Below, one piece after another: positions 44,626 through 52,887 of a stretch of DNA of 64,000 bases. Within the stretch, counting starts at the first letter, position 1. Every line of letters begins with the position of its first letter. A program made the position numbers and the translations under genes. The notes under the pieces were generated by a model, which saw nothing but the letters and a program-made list of their open reading frames with translations, had not been told where the DNA came from and searched no databases. Source of the stretch: Christiangramia aestuarii (GTDB taxonomy: Bacteria > Bacteroidota > Bacteroidia > Flavobacteriales > Flavobacteriaceae); assembly GCF_009735585.1 (NCBI RefSeq), contig NZ_VJVW01000001.1, forward strand, positions 268,947 to 332,946, in the 5' to 3' direction.

Positions 44626-44708
44626 CGTTTCCCAAAGATACAAAGGCACTCCTAAATGCGGCCCGGCACCGGCCACTTTTTTATTTCTTCAAAAAACTAA
44701 AATGTGAA

Positions 44709-46001
44709 TTACAGGTTGGTGAGGACTTCCCGCATGGCTTTAGCCTTCAGCAGGCATTCCTCGTATTCCTTTTCTGGCTGAGACTTCGCGGTGATCGCCC
44801 CGCCAACTGAAAAGGAAAGATATTTATTTTCAGAATTATAAAGTATACTGCGAATCACCACGTTAAAATCGAAATCGCCATCCGGAGTGAAATATCCAAC
44901 CGCGCCGCTATAGAGCCCGCGTTTGGATTCTTCCAGTTCCTCGATGATCTTCATTGCCGAGATCTTGGGAGCCCCGGTCATACTTCCCATGGGGAAACTG
45001 TTGCGCAGCGCTTCAACCGGCGGCACATTTTCGGCGATCTCTGCAGTAACACTGGAGATCAACTGATGCACCTGCTTAAAGCTATATACCTTACACAATT
45101 CATCCACCTGTACACTTCCCTTTTTAGCGATACGCGAAAGATCGTTACGAACCAGGTCCACGATCATCACATTTTCAGACTGCTCCTTGGGATCATCGGC
45201 CAGCTCTTTAGCGATCCTGAGATCCTCCTCAGGGTTTTCAGACCTTCTGGCGGTGCCTTTGATAGGCTGGGAAAGCAGATGCTCTCCCTTTTTCTTTAAG
45301 TATCGCTCGGGCGAAGCAGAAATAAGGTTGAAGTTCTCCAGTTTAAGATAAGCGGCGAAAGGCGGCGTGGAGATCTCGTTAAGGGAACGGTAAATGCTAA
45401 AGGCATCTATCTGTACATTTTCAGCATAGAATTCCTGGCAAAAATTCGCTTCGTAAATATCACCACGGTGAATATGATCCAGCATCTTTCCTATCTTATC
45501 GAGGTATTCTTCCCGGGAAAGCCTGGATTTCACCTCTACCGGATTATGTTCTGCCTTTGTCTGAACTTCGAGACCCTGAATTTCTTCCAGGTCTTCTTCT
45601 ATCTCATCGTCTACCATCCTCAGGTAGTGAAATTCTACCTGCTGTTCTCTAATGAAAATGATCTTTTGAGGCTGGAAAAAATAAAGGTCAGGAAAATGAA
45701 GTCCGTCAAAATTCCTGGAGCTTAAGTTCTCCACATCGTTTTTCAGGTCGTAACTCAAATATCCAAAGATCCAGTCGGCTGTGGTTTCCTGGTATTCTTT
45801 CAGTTTATCGAAGGCGGCAACATCATCGGTCTTGATCGCGGTAAAGGCTTCCACGGCCAGGATGGCCTCGTATTCCCCGGTCTTGGAATCACATTCATTG
45901 CTGTCCAGCCAGGCAACTTCCTGGAACTGCCGGCCCCAGGTTAATAAATGCTCTTTGACCTTAGATGTATCTTTTACCGAAAAAACTCTGGAAGTGCGCA
46001 C
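44709..46001 (-). CDS. pabB: Aminodeoxychorismate synthase component I (PabB)
   Basis: A 430-residue chorismate-binding enzyme. The family blocks are IKGTARRSENPEED, MIVDLVRNDLSRIA, and the signature FPMGSMTGAPK (about 340-350). The Lys-containing PIKGTARR motif fits PabB rather than TrpE, where Ala is usual. With an amidotransferase it converts chorismate to 4-amino-4-deoxychorismate for folate. It begins with GTG at 46001, directly after the TAA of the FMN reductase gene, so coupling is likely. Confidence 0.9.
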   Translation of the reverse strand: MRTSRVFSVKDTSKVKEHLLTWGRQFQEVAWLDSNECDSKTGEYEAILAVEAFTAIKTDDVAAFDKLKEYQETTADWIFGYLSYDLKNDVENLSSRNFDGLHFPDLYFFQPQKIIFIREQQVEFHYLRMVDDEIEEDLEEIQGLEVQTKAEHNPVEVKSRLSREEYLDKIGKMLDHIHRGDIYEANFCQEFYAENVQIDAFSIYRSLNEISTPPFAAYLKLENFNLISASPERYLKKKGEHLLSQPIKGTARRSENPEEDLRIAKELADDPKEQSENVMIVDLVRNDLSRIAKKGSVQVDELCKVYSFKQVHQLISSVTAEIAENVPPVEALRNSFPMGSMTGAPKISAMKIIEELEESKRGLYSGAVGYFTPDGDFDFNVVIRSILYNSENKYLSFSVGGAITAKSQPEKEYEECLLKAKAMREVLTNL

Positions 46002-46538
46002 TTAACTTTCAATTTGATGCGCAAAGGTAGTAAGCACATCCTCAATTCCCATATCCAGTACTTCGTTTGTTACCTTCCCATCCTCAAAATTGTCTTTAAA
46101 CGAGGGCAGGCTGAAGCTTTCTATTACCTCTCCTCCAAATCTTCCAAAAATGTTTTGGGTATATTCCAGAGAAGACTTTGCACCGCGTTTTCCAGGAGAA
46201 GTACTTATTAAAAGGATCTTTTTTCCATCGAGGAAATTACGGTCCAGCCTGGATAGCCAGTCGATAATATTCTTGAAAAATGCCGAAGGACCGCCATTAT
46301 GCTCATTTACCGCGATGACCAGCGCATCATTATCGGCGATCAGGTTCCTGATGATGGTGGCATTAACAGGAAAATCTTCATTCTTTTCCCTATCCTGGCT
46401 ATAAATTGGCAGAGGATAATCTGTAAGCTTAATCTGCTTGATCTCGTGAGCCTGGATCCTGCCTACCACATTGTTCAGTAATTGCTGGTTAATGGAGGTA
46501 CTGCTGTTAGAGCCTGCGAAGGCAAGTATTTTCTTCAT
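46002..46538 (-). CDS. NADPH-dependent FMN reductase family protein
   Basis: A 178-residue flavodoxin-like protein. The FMN phosphate loop is AGSNSSTSIN (about 7-16), and the NEHNGGPSAFFKNIIDW segment (shown in part as NEHNGGPSAFFKN) marks the NADPH_FMN_red family (azoreductase/chromate-reductase-like). It reduces FMN or quinones with NADPH; the physiological substrate is not known. The frame opens at 46580, but ATG at 46538 (MKKILAFAGSN) is chosen. It is first in the operon with pabB and tilS. Confidence 0.9.
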   Translation of the reverse strand: MKKILAFAGSNSSTSINQQLLNNVVGRIQAHEIKQIKLTDYPLPIYSQDREKNEDFPVNATIIRNLIADNDALVIAVNEHNGGPSAFFKNIIDWLSRLDRNFLDGKKILLISTSPGKRGAKSSLEYTQNIFGRFGGEVIESFSLPSFKDNFEDGKVTNEVLDMGIEDVLTTFAHQIES

Positions 46539-46640
46539 CTGCTGAATTTTCCCTAAAAATACCGAAAATAAATAAAGCACAGGCGTCCAGATTTTCCCAG
46601 CTCCGCCAGATTCGTAACTTTATTGAAAAATTCCGCCAAA

Positions 46641-47519
46641 GTGAAAAAACACAGTATAGAAAATGAATTCCTGAAAGTTACGGTGCAGGAAACCGGTGCT
46701 GAACTTTGCAGCATCATCAATAAAGAGAAAGATCTCGAACATATCTGGCAGGCCGATCCCAACATCTGGGAAAGTCACGCTCCTAACCTTTTCCCCATCA
46801 TTGGTGTGATCAAGGACGGGAAATACTTTTATGAAGGAAAGGAATATTCAGTGCCGAAACACGGCTTTATTCGGCATAATGAAATGATCAGGCTAAAAGA
46901 AAGAACAGAGCACCAGCTGGTCTTTGAGTTGCTTTATTCTGAAGAAACTCTGAAAATGTACCCTTTCAAATTCAATTTCAGAATAGCCTTTACCTTAATG
47001 GGAAAAACGGTGGAGGTTAGTCATCATATCATCAACCTCGACGATAAACCTATTTATTTTTCAGTTGGTGGTCACCCGGCCTTCAACATTCAGTTATTCG
47101 AAAACGAGGAGATCGAGGATTATTCCCTGCAGTTCGACAGATCGATGGACCTGAACACCTACCTGTTGAATGACGACGGACTGGTAAGTTCAGAAACGAA
47201 AAATGTATTGAAGAAGGATAGTAAAATACAGCTTACGAGACATATTTTTGATAATGACGCGCTTATTTTTAAGAATATCAGGTCCAAAAAAGTGGATCTG
47301 GTAAGTTCGAAAAACGGAAAAATCCTATCGATTGCTTATAAGGACTTTAAAAACCTGGGTATCTGGGCCAAGCCGGGTGCACCTTACGTTTGCATTGAAC
47401 CCTGGCTTGGAATTGCAGATTTGGAAGGCACAGACCAGAACCTCAAGAAAAAAGAAGGCATCATTAGACTTGAAGCCAAAAATGAATTTAATGCAGATTA
47501 CAGCATTCATATCTTCTAG
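46641..47519 (+). CDS. Aldose 1-epimerase family protein (LacX-like)
   Basis: About 292 residues of the galactose-mutarotase-like beta-sandwich. It has HAPNLFPIIG (near residue 50), KHGFIRHNE, and the catalytic-region motifs FSVGGHPAFN and CIEPWLGIAD. It belongs to the YphB/LacX branch, distinct from galM at 38.4 kb, and its sugar is unknown. A TTG at 46623 is also in frame, but a -7-like TAACTTTA (46615-46622) directly abuts it, so GTG at 46641 (VKKHSIENEFLKV) is more likely. Divergent from the FMN reductase operon. Confidence 0.85.
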   Translation: MKKHSIENEFLKVTVQETGAELCSIINKEKDLEHIWQADPNIWESHAPNLFPIIGVIKDGKYFYEGKEYSVPKHGFIRHNEMIRLKERTEHQLVFELLYSEETLKMYPFKFNFRIAFTLMGKTVEVSHHIINLDDKPIYFSVGGHPAFNIQLFENEEIEDYSLQFDRSMDLNTYLLNDDGLVSSETKNVLKKDSKIQLTRHIFDNDALIFKNIRSKKVDLVSSKNGKILSIAYKDFKNLGIWAKPGAPYVCIEPWLGIADLEGTDQNLKKKEGIIRLEAKNEFNADYSIHIF

Positions 47520-47562
47520 CTTTTACTTGAGAGAAAGGGGGAAGACTTTGGCTTTCATAACG

Positions 47563-47570
47563 TACCTTTG
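47563..47570 (+). promoter_or_regulatory. Predicted -7 box of the DEAD-box helicase gene
   Basis: TACCTTTG fits TANNTTTG. It covers the upstream in-frame TTG at 47568, which therefore cannot be the translation start of this transcript. Confidence 0.55.
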
Positions 47571-47591
47571 CCAAAAATTAAACTTCAGGCT

Positions 47592-48935
47592 TTGAGTTTT
47601 CAGGAATTAAATTTAAATACACCGCTACGTAACGCACTGGAAGATCTGGATTTCCAGACTCCCACTCCTATACAGAAACAGGCATTTTCATCTATCATGT
47701 CTGGAAGAGATGTGGTGGGAATCGCCCAGACCGGGACGGGGAAGACTTTCGCTTACCTGCTTCCTCTGTTAAGAATGCTGAAATATTCTGAGCAAAAGAA
47801 TCCGCGTATTCTTATCATGGTACCCACCAGGGAACTGGTGGTGCAGGTAGTTGGTGAGATCGAAAAACTTGCTAAATACATCAATGTTCGCGTGGCCGGG
47901 GTCTATGGTGGAGTAAATATCAATACGCAGCACCAGGAGCTAATGCGTGGCCTGGATATCGTAGTGGCCACACCAAGAAGGCTTTATGACCTTGTGCTTA
48001 GAAGAGCCGTACAGTTAAAATCTATTCAGAAATTCGTGATAGACGAAGTAGATGTGATGCTGGATCTTGGATTCAAATTCCAGGTTAATAATATCATAGA
48101 GCTACTACCAAATAACAGGCAAAGTATCATGTTTTCGGCCACCATGACCGAAACCGTTGAAGCGATGATCGATGCCAACTTCAAGGCTCCGGAAAAGATC
48201 TCGGTTGCAGTGAGTGGTACACCCCTGGAAAATATAGAACAACGCGGCTACAAGATCCCGAATTTTTATACCAAGGCGAATTTGCTCAGGCATCTGCTCA
48301 AGGATGAAGAGACCTACCATAAAATGCTCATTTTTATTGGAGACAAGCGAATTGCCGACAGGCTGTATGAAAACCTTGGAGAAGAATTCCCGGGCGAAGT
48401 GAGCCTGGTACATACCGGGAAAAGCCAGAATTACAGGCTTAAGAGCGTGACCGATTTTGATGAAGGCAACTCACGAATCCTTATCGCAACAGATGTGATG
48501 GCCCGCGGGCTGGACATTGAACATGTCTCCCATGTGGTGAATTTTGACACCCCCACCTACCCGGAAAACTATATGCACCGGATTGGTAGGACCGGCCGTG
48601 CCGAAAGAAAAGGACAATCCTTACTGTTCACCACAGAAAAGGAACAGGAATACCTGGATGCCATTGAAGAGCTTATGAAGATGGAAGTTCCGGAGTATGA
48701 ATTACCCAAAGAGGTTAAGGTTTCAAAAGAACTCATCCCCGAGGAAAAGCCGAGGGCGATCGAAATCAACAATCCCAATAAGGACGTGGAAGAAGCCGGG
48801 CCGGCTTTTCATGAGAAAAAGAATAAGAACAAGAAAGTGAACCTCGGTGGCTCTTACCGCAGAGAGATCGCTAAGAAATATAAAAAGCCAAAAACCAGGG
48901 GCGACAAGAACGCTAACCGAAGGAGAAAAAAATAA
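47592..48935 (+). CDS. DEAD-box ATP-dependent RNA helicase
   Basis: About 447 residues. All helicase motifs are present: Q-motif TPTPIQKQAF, Walker A AQTGTGKT, PTRELV, DEVD (replacing the usual DEAD) at VIDEVDVMLD, SAT, and HRIGRTGR. A basic C-terminal tail (KKNKNKKVNLGG... KNANRRRKK) should bind RNA. Probable role in ribosome assembly or mRNA unwinding, as for RhlE-type enzymes. TTG at 47592 (MSFQELNLNTPL) fits homologues and the promoter position. It is followed directly by a strong terminator. Confidence 0.9.
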   Translation: MSFQELNLNTPLRNALEDLDFQTPTPIQKQAFSSIMSGRDVVGIAQTGTGKTFAYLLPLLRMLKYSEQKNPRILIMVPTRELVVQVVGEIEKLAKYINVRVAGVYGGVNINTQHQELMRGLDIVVATPRRLYDLVLRRAVQLKSIQKFVIDEVDVMLDLGFKFQVNNIIELLPNNRQSIMFSATMTETVEAMIDANFKAPEKISVAVSGTPLENIEQRGYKIPNFYTKANLLRHLLKDEETYHKMLIFIGDKRIADRLYENLGEEFPGEVSLVHTGKSQNYRLKSVTDFDEGNSRILIATDVMARGLDIEHVSHVVNFDTPTYPENYMHRIGRTGRAERKGQSLLFTTEKEQEYLDAIEELMKMEVPEYELPKEVKVSKELIPEEKPRAIEINNPNKDVEEAGPAFHEKKNKNKKVNLGGSYRREIAKKYKKPKTRGDKNANRRRKK

Positions 48936-48962
48936 AAAGGAGCGCATTTGCGCTCCTTTTGG
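48935..48962 (+). terminator. Rho-independent terminator of the DEAD-box helicase gene
   Basis: Perfect 12-bp stem AAAAGGAGCGCA / TGCGCTCCTTTT with a 2-3 base loop, overlapping the last base of the stop codon. Confidence 0.93.
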
Positions 48963-48988
48963 TTTAATAAGATTATCACCTGAAATTT

Positions 48989-49044
48989 GTCATCCTGAAC
49001 TTGTTTCAGGATCTCATGAGAAGCTGAATCAAGTTCAGCTTGAC
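48989..49044. repeat. REP-like double-hairpin element
   Basis: Two back-to-back hairpins, ATCCTGAA/TTTCAGGAT (48992-49012) and AAGCTGAA/GTTCAGCTT (49021-49041), framed by GTCATCCTGAA and TTCAGCTTGAC, which are 9-of-11 inverted copies. Related cores occur at 32209 and 43266. It lies between the helicase terminator and the small basic gene. Confidence 0.65.
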
Positions 49045-49061
49045 GAAAGGTTGATTGTATA

Positions 49062-49169
49062 CTAACTTCTATTTTTCCTCTTTGCAGCCTTAGCCGCTCT
49101 TTTTTCTTTCAAACTCATGGTTGGCTCTTTTTTAGCCGAATTCTTTGAAGGAGATTTCTCTTTAGACAT
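49062..49169 (-). CDS. Small, highly basic 35-aa protein
   Basis: ATG at 49169 to TAG at 49064-49062 encodes 35 residues: MSKEKSPSKNSAKK, then EPTMSLKEKRAAKAAKRKNRS. Lys and Arg make up over a third, with Ala-rich helical C-terminus. The open frame, clean start, and composition like small nucleic-acid-binding proteins of Flavobacteriia support coding. It lies alone on the minus strand between the helicase gene and lpdA. No named family is recognised. Confidence 0.5.
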   Translation of the reverse strand: MSKEKSPSKNSAKKEPTMSLKEKRAAKAAKRKNRS

Positions 49170-49254
49170 GTTTTCTAAATTTTAGAATTAACTCCTAAAT
49201 GTAGTGATTGTTTCATTGCGAAATTCGCAAAAATCAACCTAACGATTATGAATG

Positions 49255-49283
49255 AAAAAACCGCCCAAATGGGCGGCTTTTTA
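49255..49283 (-). terminator. Terminator of lpdA, active-looking in both directions
   Basis: Stem CCGCCCA / TGGGCGG (49261-49276) flanked by A6 and T5 runs, 20 bp past the lpdA stop. Confidence 0.92.
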
Positions 49284-49302
49284 AAACTATTTGATTCGAT
49301 CA

Positions 49303-50706
49303 TTAAATATGCAATGGTCTGTTCTCTGTTGCAGCAAGGGCAGCTTCTTTTACTGCTTCAGCATAAGTTGGGTGAGCATGAGACATTCTGGAAATATCCT
49401 CGGCAGAGGCCCTGAATTCCATCGCAGTCACCGCTTCAGCAATAAGATCGGCCGTTCTTGCACCAATCATATGCACTCCAAGAACCTCATCAGTCTTTTC
49501 ATCTGCCAGGATCTTTACAAGTCCGTCAATATCACCACTGGCTCTTGAACGTCCAAGGGCACGCATTGGGAATTTCCCTTCCTTATATTTCACTCCTTCT
49601 TCCTTCAATTGCTCTTCGGTCTTTCCAACTGAGGCAACTTCTGGCCAGGTATAAACAACACCGGGAATAAGGTTATAGTCAATATGAGGTTTCTGTCCTG
49701 CAATTAGTTCAGCAACCATGGTGCCTTCTTCTTCGGCTTTATGGGCCAGCATGGCTCCGCGAACCACATCACCAATAGCGTAGATATTATCCACGTTGGT
49801 TTGAAGATGGTCATTCACCTTTACTCTTCCTTTATCGTCAAGCTCTACTCCTGCCGCATCGGCATTTAGTCCATCTGTATAAGGACGGCGACCTACCGAA
49901 ACCAGGCAGTAATCACCTTTTAGTTCGATCTCTTTATCTTTCTTGTCATCGGCCTTGATGATGATCTCATCACCGTTTCTTTCAACCGATTTCACCTTGG
50001 TACTCAAATGGAACTTTACACCTTGCTTTTTAAGAACTTTCTGAAGTTCTTTTGAAAGGGCGCTATCCATGGTTGGGATGATCCTGTCAAGGAATTCCAC
50101 CACAGTAACCTCAGCACCAAGACGACGGTAAACCTGACCAAGCTCAAGACCAATAACTCCACCACCAATTACGATCATGTGTTTTGGAACTTCCTTCAGC
50201 GTTAAAGCCTCGGTAGAAGTGATCACTCGCTCCTTATCAAGTTCAATGAACGGAAGATTTGCAGGCTTGGAACCGGTTGCAATAATGGTCTTTTTCGCTT
50301 CAATCGTTTTGGTCTCACCATCTTTTTCAATATTGATGTGAGTTTTGTCCTTGAAAGAACCTAAACCTTCATAAACATCGATCTTGTTCTTATCCATCAG
50401 GAACTTCACCCCGTCGCAAGTCTGGCTTACCACAGAAGATTTACGCTCCATCATCTTTTCAAGATTCAGCTTCACTTCACCAGGAATTTCAATTCCGTGC
50501 TCTTCAAAATGCTTGATCGCATCGTGATAATGGTGAGATGAATCTAAAAGCGCCTTACTGGGGATACACCCAACATTAAGACAGGTTCCACCAAGAGTGG
50601 AGTATTTTTCAATGATTGCAGTTTTCATACCCAGTTGGGCGCAACGAATGGCGGCAACATATCCACCGGGTCCTGATCCTATAACTGCAACATCATATGT
50701 ACTCAT
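49303..50706 (-). CDS. lpdA: Dihydrolipoyl dehydrogenase (E3)
   Basis: A 467-residue flavoprotein disulfide reductase. FAD loop GSGPGGYVAA (10-19), redox Cys42/Cys47 in GGTCLNVGCIPSK, NAD loop VIGGGVIGLE, and the C-terminal interface pair in SHAHPTYAE. It reoxidises lipoyl groups of pyruvate and 2-oxoglutarate dehydrogenase and of the glycine-cleavage system. It is monocistronic here, with a strong terminator; the partner E1/E2 genes are elsewhere. Confidence 0.96.
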   Translation of the reverse strand: MSTYDVAVIGSGPGGYVAAIRCAQLGMKTAIIEKYSTLGGTCLNVGCIPSKALLDSSHHYHDAIKHFEEHGIEIPGEVKLNLEKMMERKSSVVSQTCDGVKFLMDKNKIDVYEGLGSFKDKTHINIEKDGETKTIEAKKTIIATGSKPANLPFIELDKERVITSTEALTLKEVPKHMIVIGGGVIGLELGQVYRRLGAEVTVVEFLDRIIPTMDSALSKELQKVLKKQGVKFHLSTKVKSVERNGDEIIIKADDKKDKEIELKGDYCLVSVGRRPYTDGLNADAAGVELDDKGRVKVNDHLQTNVDNIYAIGDVVRGAMLAHKAEEEGTMVAELIAGQKPHIDYNLIPGVVYTWPEVASVGKTEEQLKEEGVKYKEGKFPMRALGRSRASGDIDGLVKILADEKTDEVLGVHMIGARTADLIAEAVTAMEFRASAEDISRMSHAHPTYAEAVKEAALAATENRPLHI

Positions 50707-50782
50707 AATTGTGTATTTTTTCGTTTTTCAAAAATCGATCGTAAAAGTACAACTATTCTCTACATTGACCAATAATCATTTT

Positions 50783-50890
50783 GCTGTAAGCAATAAGCTG
50801 TAAGCTGTAAGTAAAATTATAATTAGATTTTATAAATCTTAATTTTCCTCTTTCCTCTTTCCTCTTTCCACTATTCACTTTCAACTTTCC
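50783..50890. repeat. Short tandem repeats between lpdA and the Lrp gene
   Basis: GCTGTAAG occurs three times within 50783-50811. TTTCCTC is repeated about three times at 50843-50869, followed by further CTTTCC/TTTTCAC-like degenerate copies. AGATTT-TAT-AAATCT (about 50825-50839) is a small palindrome. This is likely slipped-strand repeat expansion, with no gene inside. Confidence 0.65.
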
Positions 50891-50899
50891 TCTTTTCAC

Positions 50900-51358
50900 T
50901 TACAAACTTATAACCGTACTTTGTTTCACCTTATTAATGGTAAAGATACTTTTGGTACTGCCAATATGGTCCAGCGTGGTTAGCTTGGTCACCAGGAATT
51001 CACGATAGGCATCCATATCCCTCACCATTACCTTGAGCATATAATCAAAATCTCCGCTCACGTGCAGGCACTCGATCACCTCGGGCAGGTTGTTTACCTC
51101 CTTTTCAAAATTGGAAAGAAAGTCCTTTTTATGCTGCACAAGTTTGATCTGGCAAAGCACCATAAAACCCTTCTGAACCTTTTCCGGGTCTACAAGTGCC
51201 ACATATTTAGAAATAATGCCCTCGCGTTCCAGTTTGCGAATACGTTCAAAAACTGCCGTGACCGAAAGTCCCAGGTCGTTGGAGATCTCTTTATTGGTCT
51301 TTTTACTATCGTCCTGAAGATGTCTCAGGATCCTTTTATCTATTTCGTCAAGTTTCAT
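50900..51358 (-). CDS. Lrp/AsnC family transcriptional regulator
   Basis: A 152-residue protein with an N-terminal winged HTH (DEIDKRILRHLQDDSKKTNK, then LGLSVTAVFERIRKLEREG) and a C-terminal RAM ligand-binding domain (about 70-150). Such proteins sense amino acids. It is divergent from the methionine gamma-lyase-like gene, 156 bp away, which it probably controls (inference). The frame opens at 51394, but ATG at 51358 (MKLDEIDKRIL) is the family start. Confidence 0.93.
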   Translation of the reverse strand: MKLDEIDKRILRHLQDDSKKTNKEISNDLGLSVTAVFERIRKLEREGIISKYVALVDPEKVQKGFMVLCQIKLVQHKKDFLSNFEKEVNNLPEVIECLHVSGDFDYMLKVMVRDMDAYREFLVTKLTTLDHIGSTKSIFTINKVKQSTVISL

Positions 51359-51514
51359 TTGCTTTAATTTATTTGGAAAAGCATCAGGATTCAAGATAAA
51401 AATAGATTTAAAATCTGAAATACTCCGAGATAGCCGATTTATTTTCCAAATATGACGCTCATCATTGTTTTTAAAACTGAATATCAGGAAATTTGATAGT
51501 ATAAATCAAACATC

Positions 51515-52729
51515 ATGAAATACAAACCGGCAGACCATATTCAGGATCTACAATATTTTGGAGAATTTGGAGGAGTGAACCCTTCGATCTCCGACTCATC
51601 GACCTATACCTTCCTTTCAGCCAAGACCATGTTCGATACTTTCGAGGGCAATGCTGAAGGTTGTTATTTATATTCACGCCACTCCTCCCCTTCTAACCTT
51701 TACCTAGGGGAAGCCCTTGCCGCGATGGAAGGGACCGAAGCCGCGAATGTGGCAGCTTCAGGAATGGGCGCGATCACTTCAGTATTAATGCAGTTGTGTA
51801 ATGCCGGAGACCATATAGTTTGTAGCAGAACCGTTTACGGCGGAACCTATGCTTTTCTGAAAAATTTCGCTCCAAAATTCGGTATCGAAACCACATTTGT
51901 TGATATCACAAAGCCTGAGATGGTAGAGGCAGCAGTTCAGAAAAATACCAAGGTGATCTATTGCGAAAGTGTGAGCAACCCGTTGCTGGAGATCGCAGAC
52001 CTTCCGGTATTGGCCAGGATCTCAAAAGCGCGTGATCTGAAATTGGTAGTAGACAATACATTTTCCCCGCTTTCCCTTAGCCCGGCAAAACTGGGTGCAG
52101 ATGTGGTGATACACAGTCTAACCAAATTCATTAATGGAAGCAGCGATACGGTTGGCGGTGTGGTTTGCGGAACCACTGAATTCATCAACGATCTTAGGAA
52201 TGTGAACGATGGGGCGGCTATGCTACTTGGTCCAACTATGGATAGCCTGAGGGCAGCATCGATCCTGAAAAACTTAAGAACACTTCATATCAGGATGAAA
52301 CAACATAGCCTGAATGCCATGCACCTGGCTCAGAAATTCCAGGAAAATGGTTTTAAAACCGTTTATCCGGGACTTGAGTCTCATCCGGGTCATGAAACCT
52401 TCAAGAAAATGATGAACGAATCTTATGGTTTTGGCGGTATGCTTACCATAGACGTTGGTTCCCTTGATAAAGCCAACGAACTCATGGAACTCATGCAAGA
52501 AAAGAACCTGGGATATCTTGCGGTAAGTCTTGGATTCTACAAAACACTTTTCAGCGCGCCCGGCACATCTACCTCTTCTGAAATTCCTCTAGAAGAACAA
52601 ATGGAAATGGGACTTAGCGATGGGCTAATTCGTTTCTCCATAGGTTTGGATAATGATATTTCAAGAACTTATGAGCGAATGAAAGAATGTATGATGAAAG
52701 TTGGGGTTTTAGCCACCGAAATGGTTTAA
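51515..52729 (+). CDS. Cys/Met metabolism PLP enzyme, methionine gamma-lyase-like
   Basis: A 404-residue fold-type I enzyme. The PLP Lys is in SLTKFINGSSD (about 208), with YSRHSSPS (Tyr/Arg phosphate-binding), ASGMGAI and DNTFSPL also conserved. This subgroup, found next to Lrp-type regulators in Flavobacteriia, is usually annotated methionine gamma-lyase, producing 2-oxobutyrate, ammonia and methanethiol; cystathionine lyase or synthase activity cannot be excluded. Control by the divergent Lrp gene is likely. Confidence 0.88.
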   Translation: MKYKPADHIQDLQYFGEFGGVNPSISDSSTYTFLSAKTMFDTFEGNAEGCYLYSRHSSPSNLYLGEALAAMEGTEAANVAASGMGAITSVLMQLCNAGDHIVCSRTVYGGTYAFLKNFAPKFGIETTFVDITKPEMVEAAVQKNTKVIYCESVSNPLLEIADLPVLARISKARDLKLVVDNTFSPLSLSPAKLGADVVIHSLTKFINGSSDTVGGVVCGTTEFINDLRNVNDGAAMLLGPTMDSLRAASILKNLRTLHIRMKQHSLNAMHLAQKFQENGFKTVYPGLESHPGHETFKKMMNESYGFGGMLTIDVGSLDKANELMELMQEKNLGYLAVSLGFYKTLFSAPGTSTSSEIPLEEQMEMGLSDGLIRFSIGLDNDISRTYERMKECMMKVGVLATEMV

Positions 52730-52811
52730 AATTTTGCAGGATTAAGCCGAAAGTCGTAAAATTACGATCAGAAAAAATGATCAATATTAACGACCGGTTT
52801 TAAAAATAAAG

Positions 52812-52862
52812 GCCTCAGGGTAGATCTGATGATTTTCAGATTTGCCCTGAGGCTAATTTTTT
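52812..52862 (+). terminator. Long hairpin terminator between the PLP enzyme and nhaC
   Basis: Outer stem GCCTCAGGG / CCCTGAGGC (52812-52853) plus an inner stem ATCTGA / TTCAGAT, then a T-rich tail. It is 83 bp after the PLP-enzyme stop and 26 bp before nhaC, so it could terminate or attenuate transcription into nhaC. Confidence 0.82.
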
Positions 52863-52887
52863 GCCATATATAAAGTACTGAGCCTTA

